Source of the DNA: Streptomyces sp. NBC_00448
GTDB lineage: Bacteria; Actinomycetota; Actinomycetes; Streptomycetales; Streptomycetaceae
NCBI RefSeq assembly: GCF_036014115.1
Contig: NZ_CP107913.1
Location: forward strand, 3,475,001-3,539,000
Length of the DNA: 64,000 bases
Direction: 5' to 3'
A model generated the notes under the pieces. It was not told where the DNA came from. It did no database searches and was given only the letters and a program-made list of their open reading frames with translations. The translations under genes were made by a program, and so were the position numbers. Every line of letters begins with the position of its first letter. Positions within the stretch are counted from its first letter, which is position 1. Below are positions 1-9,117 of the stretch, piece by piece.

Positions 1-1
1 C

Positions 2-139
2 GAGGGGGTGCGGGTGCTGCGGCTGGAGCCCGCGCCGGTGCGGCGGTTGTACGCGCTGTGGCGGAAGGGCGCGGCGCGGCGGCCGTCGATCACGGCCGCC
101 GTCGACACACTCCGGGCGCACTGGCGGGAGGCCGCGTAG
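2..139 (+). CDS. LysR-family regulator, C-terminal fragment (cut by window start)
   Basis: Only the last 45 codons and the TAG stop are present. The translated tail carries a VRRLYALWRKGA-type strand followed by a short helix ending in HWREAA. This is how the effector-binding domain of many actinobacterial LysR regulators finishes, an AxWR segment and then a final helix. The DNA-binding part lies outside the window, so the target cannot be inferred. The gene converges on the ABC exporter and the two share a strong hairpin. The family call rests on the tail alone. Confidence 0.6.
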   Translation, partial: EGVRVLRLEPAPVRRLYALWRKGAARRPSITAAVDTLRAHWREAA

Positions 140-174
140 CCCGGCCCGTCACCCGGGCCGGGTGACGGGCCGGG
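140..174. terminator. Bidirectional terminator hairpin between LysR and ABC exporter genes
   Basis: The 15-nt arm CCCGGCCCGTCACCC (140-154) is perfectly complementary to 160-174, with a 5-nt loop. It begins right after the LysR stop and sits 24 bp beyond the stop of the opposing ABC gene, so it can serve both convergent transcripts. There is no T tract, as is common in Streptomyces. Confidence 0.75.
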
Positions 175-197
175 TGACGGATTCGCGGCGGCGGAGG

Positions 198-3100
198 TCA
201 GGCCGCCGAACGGACCTCCCCGGTGAAAGTGCGCCAGAGCCCGGCGTACCGACCGTCGCGGGCGAGGAGTTCCTCGTGGGTACCGTCCTCGACGACACGG
301 CCGTGGTCGAGCACCACGACCCGGTCGGCCCGGGCCGCGGTGCTGAGCCGGTGCGCGACCACGAGGGTGGTGCGGCGGACGGACAACCGGTCGGCGGCCT
401 GGTTGACCAGGGCCTCGGTGGCGAGGTCAAGTGCCGCGGTGGCCTCGTCGAGCAGCAGGACGGCGGGGTCGACGAGTTCGGCGCGGGCCAGGGCGATGAG
501 CTGGCGCTGGCCCGCGGACAGGTTCCGGCCGCGTTCGGCGACGTGGTGGAGGTAACCGCCTTCGAGAGAGGCGATCATCCCGTCGGCGCCCACCGCGCGG
601 GCGGCGGCCTCCACCTCGGCGTCGGTCGCGTCCATCCGCCCGTAGGCGATGGCGTCGCGGATGGTGCCCGCGAACAGGTACGGCTCCTGGGGGACGACGC
701 CCAACTGCTGCCGATAGCCGGTCAGATCGAACTCGCGGATGTCGGTGCCATCGACGAGGACGGCACCGCCGGTCGGGTCGTAGTAGCGAGCGGCGAGTTT
801 GACCAGCGTGGACTTGCCCGCGCCGGTCTCGCCGACGAAGGCGACGGTCTGGCCGGCGGGCACCCGCAGGTCGATACCGGCCAGGGCGTCGGTTCCTTCG
901 GCGTCGGCGCCGCCGTAGCGGAAGAAGACGTCCTGGAAGGTGATCTCGCCGCGCAGGCGGTGCACCGGCCGCGGGTCCCGGGCCTGCGGTGTGGTGGTGG
1001 GCCGGCGCAGCAGTTCACGGATGCGGCCGAGCGAGACCGTGGCCTGCTGGAAGCCGTCGAAGACCTGGGAGAGCTGCTGCACCGGGGAGAAGAACAGGTC
1101 GATGTAGAGCAGGTAGGCGACCAGGGCGCCCGCGGTCAGGGTGCCCGCGTTGACCCGGTGGGCGCCGACGATCAGCACCAGCGCCGCCGCCACGCTGGAC
1201 AGCAGCTGCACGAACGGGAAGTACACCGAGATCAGGAACTGGCCGCGGACCCGGGCCGTGCGGTATTCGTCGCTGCGGCCGAGGAAGCGCCGGGCGCCGT
1301 GCTGCTCACCGCGGAACGCCTGGACCACGCGCAGACCGGCCACGTGTTCCTGCAGGTCGGCGTTGACGACGGCGATCCGCTCGCGGGCGGACTCGTACGC
1401 GCGCACGGACTTGCGGCGGAAGACCCAGGTGGCGATCACCAGCAGGGGCAGGGTGGCGAAGACCAGCAGGGCGAGCTGCACGTCGATGGCGAGCAGTGCC
1501 ACCAGGATGCCGACGAAGGTCAGCACGCTGACCAGCGCCGTGACCAGACCGGTCTGCAGGAACGTGGAGAGGGCGTCCACGTCCGTGGTCATCCGGGTCA
1601 TGATGCGGCCGGACAACTCCCGCTCGTAGAAGTCCAGTCCGAGCCGGTGCAGGTGGGCGAAGATCTTCACGCGCAGGGTGTACAGGACGCGTTCGCCGGT
1701 GCGGCCGGTGAGCAGGGTCGAGCCCCACTCCACCACCCACTGCAGCAGGACCAGTGCCAGGCCGAGCAGGGAGGCCACCCAGACCGCGTCCAGCGCCTGT
1801 CGGCGTACGCCCGCGTCGATGCCGTGCCGGATCAGGACCGGCAGCAGCAGTCCGGCGATGGCGTCGATCGCGACGAGCAGCAGGCTGAGCAGCAGCGGGG
1901 TGCGAAACCCGCGGAGCATGCTGCCGAGCCCGAATGCCTGGTCCGCGGAGCGAGCGCGCTCCTCGTCGATGTCGGGGGTGTCGACGGCGGGCGCCAAGGC
2001 GGCGACCTTGGCGAGGAGTTCCGGGGTGGCGGGCATCCCCGCGAGCGCGCCGGCCATTCCCCCCGGGCCCGCCGCGGTCCTGCGCGCGGCCGCCGGCGCC
2101 GATGTGCCGCCGCCGGACGGATCGTCGTCCTCGTCCACCCGGAGGTGCTCGGGCCACAGCTCCGGAGTGATGCCCGCGGCCGCGTCCCGCACCGATTCGG
2201 CCTCGGCCACCGCCTCTTCCTCGGCCAGCAGCAGGCACTCCGGGTCGGCGCAGGTGCCGTCGGCGGCCATCTCGTGTCCACACCGCTCGACGGTCCGCGA
2301 CGCCGCGGCGCCGGCCGGGTCGAGGTCGACCACGTCGGCGCCGAGCGCCTCGGGGTCGGTGAGCAGCGCGCGGTAGAGGGGGCTGCGCGCCTGGAGTTCC
2401 TCGTGGGTGCCCAGGTCGGCCAGGCGCCCCGCGTCCAGGACGGCGATCCGGTCGGCGAGGGCCAGGGTGGAGCGGCGGTGGGCGATCAGCAGCGTCGTAC
2501 GGCCGCGCATCACCTGGCGCAGGGCGTCGAAGATCTCCGCCTCGACCCGGGCGTCCACCGCGGACGTGGCGTCGTCCAGGAGCAGCAGCCTCGGGTCGGT
2601 GAGGATCGCGCGGGCCAGGGCGACGCGCTGCCGCTGGCCGCCGGAGAGGGTCAGGCCCTGCTCGCCGACGACCGTGTCGTAGCCATCTGGCAGAGCGGTG
2701 ATGAAGCCGTGGGCCTGGGAGGCGCGGGTGGCCGCAAGGACCTCCTCATCTGTGGCGTCGGGCTTGCCGTAGGCGATGTTGGCCCGCACGGTGTCGGAGA
2801 ACAGGAAGCTGTCCTCGGGCACCAGCCCGATCGCGGAGCGCAGCGACTCGAAGGTCAGCTCGCGGACGTCCACACCGCCGATCCGCACGGCGCCGCCGGT
2901 CACGTCGTACATCCGGGGCAGCAGCAGGGAGACGGTCGACTTGCCGGAGCCGGAGGCACCGACGACGGCGACCGTCTCCCCGGGCTCGATGCTCAGGTCG
3001 AAGCCGTCGAGGACCGGGCGCTGGGCGCTGTAGCCGAAGGAGACGTTGTCGAAGTCGACGGTGGCGGGGGCGCCCGGCGGGAGGGTCTTGGTGCCCTCGT

Positions 3101-4097
3101 CGAGGGTGGGGCGGGTGTCAATGAGTTCGAGGACGCGCTCGACTCCGGCGCGGGCCTGCTGGCCGACGGTCAGCATCATGGTGAGCATCCGGACCGGGCC
3201 GGTGAGCTGGGCGAGGTAGGTGGAGAAGGCGACGAAGGTGCCCAGGGTGATCTGGCCGCGGGTGGCCATCCAGCCGCCGAGCGCGAGCATGCCGATCTGG
3301 CCGAGCGAGGGGACCGCCTGGAGTGCCGGCGTGTAGCGGGCGCTGAGCCGGACGGTGCGCAGCCGGCCCGCGAAGAGGCGGCGGCTGACCTTCTGCAGCT
3401 TGCCCATCTCCTGCTGTTCCTGGCCGAAGCCCTTGACCACCCGCACGCCGGTGACCGACCCGTCGACGACACCGGCGACTGCCGCCGCCTGGCCCTGGGC
3501 GTACCAGGTGGCGGGGAAGAGCCGCTTGCGGGAGCGGTCGGCGATGAACCACAGCGCGGGGGCGACGGCCAGGGCGACCAGGGTCAGCACCGGGGAGAGG
3601 ACGAGCATCACCACGAGGGAGAGCAGGAAGAGCAGTAGGTTGCCGATCATGACGGGCAGCATGAACAGCAGCCCCTGGATCAGTTGGAGGTCGCTGGTGG
3701 CGCGGCCGACGACCTGCCCGGTGCTCAGCTCGTCCTGGCGGCGGCCGTCGAGCCGCATGATCGACCGGAACATCTCGTCCCGCAGGTCGTGCTGGACGTC
3801 GAGGGCGAGGCGCCCGCCGTAGAACCGCCGCAGGTACGTCAGCACGTAGACGACGACGGCGGCGACCACCAGGGCGATGGCCCACGGCGCGAGCGGCCTG
3901 TCGTGCTTGACGATGACGTCGTCGATGATCAGCTTGGGGACCAGCGGGACCAGGGCGGTGACGCCCATGCCCGCGAGGGACGCGCCGAGCGACAGCAGCA
4001 CGCTGCGCTTGTACCGCCAGGCATAGCCGCTCAGCCTCCGGAGCCAGCCCTGCTCGGGGCCGTCCTCAGCCGCTGCCCCCGGTCTCGCCTTCGCCAC
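198..4097 (-). CDS. Fused two-unit ABC exporter (TMD-NBD-TMD-NBD)
   Basis: This is a full-size multidrug or lipid-type ABC exporter in one chain of about 1,299 residues: TMD1, NBD1, a charged linker, TMD2, NBD2. Walker A motifs are GASGSGKS near residue 380 and GETGAGKS near 1089. NBD1 has signature LSGGQ and Walker B LLLLDDATSAVD near 504. NBD2 has signature LSAGQ and Walker B VLLLDEATAALD near 1213. The catalytic Glu is therefore Asp in NBD1, and the weakened signature lies in NBD2. Both changes fall on the same composite ATP site, as in heterodimeric exporters with one degenerate site. The linker carries a Cys/His cluster starting CGHEMAADGTC. I chose the GTG at 4097 because GGAGG lies 5 nt upstream; a TTG at 4157 would add 20 residues. 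The substrate is unknown. Confidence 0.93.
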   Translation of the reverse strand: MAKARPGAAAEDGPEQGWLRRLSGYAWRYKRSVLLSLGASLAGMGVTALVPLVPKLIIDDVIVKHDRPLAPWAIALVVAAVVVYVLTYLRRFYGGRLALDVQHDLRDEMFRSIMRLDGRRQDELSTGQVVGRATSDLQLIQGLLFMLPVMIGNLLLFLLSLVVMLVLSPVLTLVALAVAPALWFIADRSRKRLFPATWYAQGQAAAVAGVVDGSVTGVRVVKGFGQEQQEMGKLQKVSRRLFAGRLRTVRLSARYTPALQAVPSLGQIGMLALGGWMATRGQITLGTFVAFSTYLAQLTGPVRMLTMMLTVGQQARAGVERVLELIDTRPTLDEGTKTLPPGAPATVDFDNVSFGYSAQRPVLDGFDLSIEPGETVAVVGASGSGKSTVSLLLPRMYDVTGGAVRIGGVDVRELTFESLRSAIGLVPEDSFLFSDTVRANIAYGKPDATDEEVLAATRASQAHGFITALPDGYDTVVGEQGLTLSGGQRQRVALARAILTDPRLLLLDDATSAVDARVEAEIFDALRQVMRGRTTLLIAHRRSTLALADRIAVLDAGRLADLGTHEELQARSPLYRALLTDPEALGADVVDLDPAGAAASRTVERCGHEMAADGTCADPECLLLAEEEAVAEAESVRDAAAGITPELWPEHLRVDEDDDPSGGGTSAPAAARRTAAGPGGMAGALAGMPATPELLAKVAALAPAVDTPDIDEERARSADQAFGLGSMLRGFRTPLLLSLLLVAIDAIAGLLLPVLIRHGIDAGVRRQALDAVWVASLLGLALVLLQWVVEWGSTLLTGRTGERVLYTLRVKIFAHLHRLGLDFYERELSGRIMTRMTTDVDALSTFLQTGLVTALVSVLTFVGILVALLAIDVQLALLVFATLPLLVIATWVFRRKSVRAYESARERIAVVNADLQEHVAGLRVVQAFRGEQHGARRFLGRSDEYRTARVRGQFLISVYFPFVQLLSSVAAALVLIVGAHRVNAGTLTAGALVAYLLYIDLFFSPVQQLSQVFDGFQQATVSLGRIRELLRRPTTTPQARDPRPVHRLRGEITFQDVFFRYGGADAEGTDALAGIDLRVPAGQTVAFVGETGAGKSTLVKLAARYYDPTGGAVLVDGTDIREFDLTGYRQQLGVVPQEPYLFAGTIRDAIAYGRMDATDAEVEAAARAVGADGMIASLEGGYLHHVAERGRNLSAGQRQLIALARAELVDPAVLLLDEATAALDLATEALVNQAADRLSVRRTTLVVAHRLSTAARADRVVVLDHGRVVEDGTHEELLARDGRYAGLWRTFTGEVRSAA

Positions 4098-4197
4098 GCC
4101 GTCCTCCACCACGTTCGTCCCGCGGCCCGCCGCCGCTTGTCCTGCCGACGCTCCCAACGCGCCGCACCGCGCGTTTCATCCTCCCGCAACAAAACCA

Positions 4198-4233
4198 ACG
4201 ACCAAGGTCGCACATGAGTGCGACCTTGGTCGT
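4198..4233 (-). terminator. Perfect 16-bp hairpin between agmatinase and ABC exporter
   Basis: The arms ACGACCAAGGTCGCAC (4198-4213) and its exact complement (4218-4233) surround a 4-nt loop. Read on the minus strand it lies 25 bp after the agmatinase stop and is followed by a T-rich stretch (TTGGTTTTGTTG), which fits an intrinsic terminator. It also sits just upstream of the exporter gene, so an operator role is possible but less likely. Confidence 0.7.
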
Positions 4234-4258
4234 AATCATTTCGAGTGATTCGAACGGC

Positions 4259-5218
4259 TCAGCGGGCCGCCGCGATCTGCCGGGCCATGATCGTCGTGAG
4301 CTCGTAGGCGGTGTGGGAGGCGGCGACCGAGGTGATCTCCGCGTGGTCGTAGGCCGGGGCGACCTCCACCACGTCGGCCGACACCAGATGGCAGCCGGAC
4401 AGGCCGCGCAGGATCTCCAGGAGTTCGCGTGAGGTGAGGCCGCCGGCTTCCGGGGTCCCTGTGCCGGGGGCGTGCGCGGGGTCGAGGACGTCGATGTCGA
4501 CCGAGATGTACAGCGGCCGGTCGCCGATCCGCTCCCGCAGCTGCTGGGCGACCTCGTCGACACCGCGGCGCATCACGTCGGCGGAGGTGACGATGCCGAA
4601 GCCCATCTTCTCGTCATCGTCGAGGTCCTTCCTGCCGTACAACGGGCCGCGGGTTCCGACGTGGGAGAGCGCCGAGGTGTCGAGGATGCCCTCCTCGACC
4701 GCGCGGCGGAACGGCGTCCCGTGGGTGTACGCGGCGCCGAAGTACGTGTCCCAGGTGTCAAGGTGCGCGTCGAAGTGGAGCAGGGCCACCGGCCCGTGCC
4801 GGCGGGCGACCGCGCGCAGCAGCGGCAGAGCGACGGTGTGGTCGCCGCCGAGCGTCATGAGGCGGGCGCCGGTCGCCAGCAGGTCGTCGGCAGCGGTCTG
4901 GATGGTCTCGACCGCCTCACCGATGTCGAACGGGTTGGCGGCGATGTCGCCCGCGTCGGCCACCTGGGCAAGCGCGAAAGGGGCGGCGTCCTGCGCCGGG
5001 TTGTACGGGCGCAGCAGCCGGGACGCCTCGCGGATGGCGTTGCCGCCGAACCGCGCGCCGGGGCGGTAGGACACCCCGGTGTCGAAGGGCACGCCGACGA
5101 CCGCGACGTCCGCACTGCCCACCTCGTCGAGCCGGGGCAGGCGGGCGAAGGTCGCGGGGCCCGCGTAGCGCGGGACACGCGAGGAGTCGACGGGGCCGCG
5201 CGGCTGGGCGCTGCTCAT
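4259..5218 (-). CDS. speB: Agmatinase (ureohydrolase family)
   Basis: This enzyme should hydrolyse agmatine to putrescine and urea in the cytoplasm with a binuclear Mn centre. The 319-residue protein shows the ureohydrolase metal motifs in order: GGDHT near residue 125, DAHLD about 25 residues later, and [10 protein letters not shown] near 240. The downstream [10 protein letters not shown] stretch is characteristic of the agmatinase branch. The start is an ATG at 5218, giving the N terminus [13 protein letters not shown]; the reading frame stays open further upstream but with no coding character. It is divergent from the phosphatase-family gene across 186 bp, an arrangement I recall from S. 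coelicolor SCO2770-2771. Guanidinobutyrase cannot be excluded by motifs alone. Confidence 0.9.
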   Translation of the reverse strand: MSSAQPRGPVDSSRVPRYAGPATFARLPRLDEVGSADVAVVGVPFDTGVSYRPGARFGGNAIREASRLLRPYNPAQDAAPFALAQVADAGDIAANPFDIGEAVETIQTAADDLLATGARLMTLGGDHTVALPLLRAVARRHGPVALLHFDAHLDTWDTYFGAAYTHGTPFRRAVEEGILDTSALSHVGTRGPLYGRKDLDDDEKMGFGIVTSADVMRRGVDEVAQQLRERIGDRPLYISVDIDVLDPAHAPGTGTPEAGGLTSRELLEILRGLSGCHLVSADVVEVAPAYDHAEITSVAASHTAYELTTIMARQIAAAR

Positions 5219-5404
5219 GTGGCTGCCTCTTCTCGGTGTGGCGGTTCGGTACGGCGCTTCTCGGTACGGCCGGTGCCCGCCGACCCTACGGTCCCCCGTC
5301 GGCCCCCGAAATGTACGTTTCCTCCAATCGGCGACGGTGATTACGCCTCGGCGTCGATCCGGGGCACGTCGCATACCGGGACGCGGGGGCGGGAGAATGT
5401 CTCC

Positions 5405-6289
5405 ATGCCCATGGACCCGCTGCCTGCCACCCCCACCCGCCAGGCCCTCGTCTCGCACCTGATACGCACCCGGATAGCCGGAGACGTCGCGACCACGCGC
5501 GAGAACAACCTCGACCACTACCGGGAGCTCGCCGAGGGCAACCGCTACTTCTGGTTCGGGTTGGACCTCGGTGACCGGTGGACCGAGGAGTCGGCGGTGC
5601 TGGAGTTGATGGCGGAGCGCTGCGGGGTGGTCGCCGACCCCGAGCACGTGCACGGGCAGGACACCATCGACCCTGAGCTGACCATCGACGGCCTGGACCG
5701 TATGGCGGAGGTGCTGAAGAAGGCGGCGGAGAACCGCTCCACGGTCCTGCTGGCCAGCGGGCATCCCGCGGGATTGTTCGCGGTGCACAACGTACTTGCC
5801 GGGGCCTTGCGGGCGGTCGGCTGCCAGGTGGTCGGACCGGCGGAGAACCTGTACGCGGACGGCGGCGAGATCCGCTACCTCGGCGGTGTCTTCATGCTGC
5901 ACCGGGGTGGCGGCCTGGTGCACACCCACTCGCCGGAACCGATGACCGAGGTGCTCAACGCCCTGGAGCGCGACGGGCGCGGGCTGCCCGACCTGGTGGT
6001 GGCCGACCACGGCTGGGCGGGCTGCGCAGGGGCGCGCGGTATCGACACGGTCGGCTTCGCGGACTCCAACGACCCGGCGCTGTTCGTCGGCGAGTCAGAG
6101 GGCAGCGTCCTGGTGAGCGTGCCGCTCGACGACAACGTGCAGCCGCATTTCTACGCGCCGATGGCCTCCTACCTGCTGGACGCGGCCGACCTGCGGCGTC
6201 GCCCGGCGGCGCCCCGGCCGGGTGGTGGCGGCCGGCACCGCCCGGACCCCCGGACCAGAAGGACCAGAACCCGCAAGACCCGCGACTAG
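5405..6289 (+). CDS. Conserved actinobacterial protein annotated as phosphatase family
   Basis: The 294-residue protein resembles Streptomyces proteins usually labelled phosphatase, although I know of no experimental activity. Visible blocks are [19 protein letters not shown] near residue 45, [15 protein letters not shown] near 85, a [10 protein letters not shown] stretch with a conserved His near 115, HTHSPEPM near 175 and VADHGWAGC near 200. The many Asp and His residues would suit a metal-dependent hydrolase; that is inference. The last 25 residues ([10 protein letters not shown] onward) are low-complexity and Arg/Pro-rich. The ATG at 5405 has GGGAG about 10 nt upstream. It is divergent from speB. 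Confidence 0.75.
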   Translation: MPMDPLPATPTRQALVSHLIRTRIAGDVATTRENNLDHYRELAEGNRYFWFGLDLGDRWTEESAVLELMAERCGVVADPEHVHGQDTIDPELTIDGLDRMAEVLKKAAENRSTVLLASGHPAGLFAVHNVLAGALRAVGCQVVGPAENLYADGGEIRYLGGVFMLHRGGGLVHTHSPEPMTEVLNALERDGRGLPDLVVADHGWAGCAGARGIDTVGFADSNDPALFVGESEGSVLVSVPLDDNVQPHFYAPMASYLLDAADLRRRPAAPRPGGGGRHRPDPRTRRTRTRKTRD

Positions 6290-6393
6290 GAACCGGGGAC
6301 CAGGGATCGTCGGAGCCCGAACACCGACCCCGACCCCGATCGTCGACCCCGCCCCCTATCGCCGACCGGGACCCTCTGCAGGGCGGGCCGACC

Positions 6394-7278
6394 TCAGTCC
6401 CGCGGCACCCGGACCAGGCCCTCCTGGATCACCGACACGGCCAGCGCGCCGTCCTGGGTGTAGATGCGCGCGGTGCCCAGCCCGCGGCCGCCCGAGGCGG
6501 ACGGGCTCTGCTGGTCGTACAGCAGCCACTCGTCCGCGCGGAAGGGGCGGTGGAACCACATGGCGTGGTCGAGGCTGGCGCCCACCACGTCGCCGACCGC
6601 CCAGCCGCCGCGCCCGTGCGCGAGGAGCACCGAGTCGAGCAGCGTCATGTCCGACACATAGGTGGCCAGGCAGACGTGCAGCAAGGGGTTGTCGGCGAGC
6701 TTGCCACGGGTGCGGAACCACACCTGGGAGCGCGGTTCGCGGCGCACGCCCGCGGTGAGGAAGGGCGGGTCCTCGACATAGCGCAGGTCGACGGCGGCCC
6801 GTGCTTCGAGCAGCCGGTCGATGACCGTCGGATCGGGGAACTTGTCGGCGTGGGCCGGCAGCAGTTCGTCGGCGCTGGGAAGCGTCTCGGGGTCGGGCGC
6901 CGACGGCATCGCCTCCTGGTGCTCCAGGCCGTCCTCATGGATCTGGAAGGACGCCGACAGGTGGAAGATCGGCTGGCCGTGCTGGATCGCGACGACCCGC
7001 CGGGTGGTGAAGGAGCGGCCGTCGCGAATCCGGTCCACCTGGTAGACGATCGGCGCGCCCGGGTCGCCTGGCCGCAGGAAGTACGCGTGCAGCGAGTGTG
7101 CGGCGCGCTCCTCGGGCACGGTGCGGCCCGCGGCGACCAGGGCCTGCGCCGCGACCTGCCCGCCGAAGACGCGCGGCACCACGGCCGAGCGGCTGAAGCC
7201 GCGGAAGATGTCCTGCTCGATCCGCTCCAGGTCCAGGAGGTCGAGCAGGGACTGCAGGGGTGTCGGTTTCTCGTTCAC
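6394..7278 (-). CDS. tesB: Acyl-CoA thioesterase II
   Basis: A double-hotdog thioesterase of 294 residues that should hydrolyse medium- or long-chain acyl-CoA to the free acid and CoA. N-terminal LERIEQDIFRG and FGGQVAAQALVAA are hallmark TesB blocks, and the C-terminal SLDHAMWFHRPFRADEWLLY holds the conserved Asp of the active-site network. The start is a GTG at 7278 whose GTGA overlaps the TGA stop of the upstream acyl-CoA dehydrogenase by 4 bp, so translation is probably coupled. It is last in the minus-strand run tetR, acyl-CoA dehydrogenase, tesB, which suggests control of an acyl-CoA pool by the TetR regulator. Confidence 0.92.
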   Translation of the reverse strand: MNEKPTPLQSLLDLLDLERIEQDIFRGFSRSAVVPRVFGGQVAAQALVAAGRTVPEERAAHSLHAYFLRPGDPGAPIVYQVDRIRDGRSFTTRRVVAIQHGQPIFHLSASFQIHEDGLEHQEAMPSAPDPETLPSADELLPAHADKFPDPTVIDRLLEARAAVDLRYVEDPPFLTAGVRREPRSQVWFRTRGKLADNPLLHVCLATYVSDMTLLDSVLLAHGRGGWAVGDVVGASLDHAMWFHRPFRADEWLLYDQQSPSASGGRGLGTARIYTQDGALAVSVIQEGLVRVPRD

Positions 7279-8432
7279 AGGCCCATCGACTTGGCGATGA
7301 TCGACTTCATGACCTCACTGGTCCCGCCATAGATCCGGTTGACCCGGTTGTCCGCGTAGAGGCGGGCGATCGGGTACTCGTTCATGTAACCGTATCCGCC
7401 GTGCAGCTGGAGGCAGCGGTCGATGACACGGGCGGCGACCTCGGTGCAGAAGAGCTTGGCCGAGGCGGCGTCGGCGGCGGACAGTTCGCGCCGGTCGTGG
7501 GCTTCGAGCGCGCGGTCCACGACGGCTTCGGCAGCGTCGACCTCGGCCTTGCAGGCGGCGAGTTCGAACTTGGTGTTCTGGAAGGACGCGACGGTCTTGC
7601 CGAAGACGGTGCGGTCCTGGACGTACGCCTGCGCGAAGCGGATCGCGGCCGCGGCTTGGGCGTGGGCGCCGGCCGCGATGGCGAGTCGCTCCTGCGGCAG
7701 GTTCTGACCGAGGTAGGAGAAGCCCTTGCCCTCCTCGCCCAGCAGGTCCTCCACCGGCACACGGACGTCGGTGAAGGAAAGCTCCGCGGTGTCGGAGGTC
7801 TTCAGGCCGAGCTTGTCCAGCTTGCGGCCGACCGCGTAGCCGTCGGACTTGGTGTCGACGACGAAGAGCGAGATGCCGGCGCGGCGGTCCTCGGGAGTGG
7901 GCGGGGCGGTACGGGCACAGACGATCACGCGGTCGGCGTGGACGCCGCCGGTGATGAAGGTCTTCGCGCCGTTGAGGACGTAGTGGCTGCGGTCGTCGGC
8001 GAGTTTCGCGGTGGTCTTCATGCCGGCCAGGTCGGAGCCGGTGCCGGGCTCGGTCATCGCGATGGCGAACATCGTCTCGCCGCTGACGAAGCCGGGCAGC
8101 CAGCGCTTCTTCTGCTCCTGGGCGCCGTACGCCATCACGTACGGCAGGCAGAGGCCGACGTGCACGCTGCTGCCGCCGAAGCTGACGCCGGCGCGGGCCA
8201 GCTCCTCGCCGATCACGGCCTGGAACTTGAAGCTGCGCTCGCCCGCGCCGCCGAACTCCTCGGGCACCTCGATGCCGAACACACCGAGCTCGCCGAGCTT
8301 GTAGTAGAACTCCCGCGGTACCTGCCCGGCCGCCAGCCACTCGTCGTAGACGGGGACGACCTCGGCCTCGATGAAGGCGCGTATCGTCTCGCGGAACGCC
8401 TCGTGGTCCTCGTTGAACACCGTACGACGCAC
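7275..8432 (-). CDS. Acyl-CoA dehydrogenase (long-chain-like type)
   Basis: An FAD enzyme of 385 residues for alpha,beta-dehydrogenation of an acyl-CoA. It shows AMTEPGTGSDL (flavin and substrate loop near 125), LNGAKTFITGG near 150, and HGGYGYMNEYPIARLYAD near 345. The C-terminal segment reads IYGGTSEVM, so Gly stands where MCAD-type enzymes carry the catalytic Glu. In long-chain and isovaleryl types the base comes from another helix, and LPQERL near 240 is the likely equivalent; that assignment is inference. The GTG start at 8432 has GGGAGG 6 nt upstream. An operator-like palindrome precedes the gene, and tesB overlaps its stop. Confidence 0.92.
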   Translation of the reverse strand: MRRTVFNEDHEAFRETIRAFIEAEVVPVYDEWLAAGQVPREFYYKLGELGVFGIEVPEEFGGAGERSFKFQAVIGEELARAGVSFGGSSVHVGLCLPYVMAYGAQEQKKRWLPGFVSGETMFAIAMTEPGTGSDLAGMKTTAKLADDRSHYVLNGAKTFITGGVHADRVIVCARTAPPTPEDRRAGISLFVVDTKSDGYAVGRKLDKLGLKTSDTAELSFTDVRVPVEDLLGEEGKGFSYLGQNLPQERLAIAAGAHAQAAAAIRFAQAYVQDRTVFGKTVASFQNTKFELAACKAEVDAAEAVVDRALEAHDRRELSAADAASAKLFCTEVAARVIDRCLQLHGGYGYMNEYPIARLYADNRVNRIYGGTSEVMKSIIAKSMGL

Positions 8433-8454
8433 AGCGCGCCTCCCATCCGAGAAT

Positions 8455-8468
8455 TAAGCAAGCGCTCA
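8455..8468. promoter_or_regulatory. Putative TetR operator in front of the acyl-CoA dehydrogenase
   Basis: TAAGCAAGCGCTCA is an imperfect palindrome of form TnAGCnnnnGCTnA. It matches the 14-bp core of the two divergent-promoter sites (TTAGCGAGCGTTAA) at 10 of 14 positions. It overlaps the tetR stop codon, where an internal promoter for the dehydrogenase and tesB would lie. Confidence 0.5.
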
Positions 8469-9095
8469 GAAAGTTACCCGCCGGTCGTCACCGCTGTCCA
8501 GGGCAGGACCGCCGCCGAGGGCGTCCAGCGCGCTGAGCGCGAGGCGGTGCAGAAGAGCGGCCATCCCGGCGCGGTCGGGCAGGCCGGACTGCGCGCCGAG
8601 GTGGGGCGTGGAGTTGAGCAGGCCGAACACGGCGTGGACAGCGGCCCGGGCCTCCAGTTCGGTGGCGCCGGGGTACACCCGGCGGACCACCGCCACCCAT
8701 TCCTCCACATACTGCCGCTGGAGCTGGCGGACGAGTTTGCGGTCGGATTCGCGCAGCCGGTCCAGCTCTCGGTCGTGCAGGGTGATGAGCGGCCGGTCGT
8801 CGATGGCGAAGTCGATGTGGCCGCGGATCAGCGCATCCAGCGTCTCGGCGGGCTCCGTGGTCTCCGCGACCCGCATCCGGCCCGCGGCCAGCAAGCGCCC
8901 GCTGATCCCGACCAGCAACTCGGCGAGCATCGCGTCCTTCCCGGCGAAGTGCCGGTACAGCCCGGGGCCGCTGATGCCGACCGCGGCCCCTATCTCGTCC
9001 ACGCCGACTCCGTGGAACCCGCGCTCGGCGAAGAGCCGCGCGGCCTCTCGGAGGATCTGCTCGCGCCGGTTTTCCACAGCCTTGGTCGGACTCAT
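8466..9095 (-). CDS. TetR-family repressor of the acyl-CoA locus
   Basis: A 209-residue TetR/AcrR regulator. The N-terminal helix-turn-helix (about residues 12-58) includes ILREAARLFAERGFHGVGV and GISGPGLYRHFAGKDAM; the rest is the helical ligand-binding domain, probably sensing an acyl-CoA. I took the ATG at 9095. A TTG at 9113 would add six residues, and neither has a clear ribosome site, so a leaderless message is possible. It sits between two gene sets it probably controls: dehydrogenase and thioesterase downstream on its own strand, and the carboxylase operon on the other. Two operator copies lie in the divergent gap. Confidence 0.9.
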   Translation of the reverse strand: MSPTKAVENRREQILREAARLFAERGFHGVGVDEIGAAVGISGPGLYRHFAGKDAMLAELLVGISGRLLAAGRMRVAETTEPAETLDALIRGHIDFAIDDRPLITLHDRELDRLRESDRKLVRQLQRQYVEEWVAVVRRVYPGATELEARAAVHAVFGLLNSTPHLGAQSGLPDRAGMAALLHRLALSALDALGGGPALDSGDDRRVTF

Positions 9096-9117
9096 GAAAT
9101 CGAGTCTAGACAATCCC

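Noticed and set aside
162..3638. Very long plus-strand open frame opposite the ABC exporter
   Set aside because: It is the antisense mirror of a strongly supported exporter. The translation is low-complexity (Gly/Gln/His-rich) with no domain, as expected from high GC in third positions.
5219..6010. Upstream extension of the agmatinase frame
   Set aside because: The extra sequence runs through the promoter region and antisense to the phosphatase-family gene and has no ureohydrolase homology. The ATG at 5218 gives the normal N terminus.
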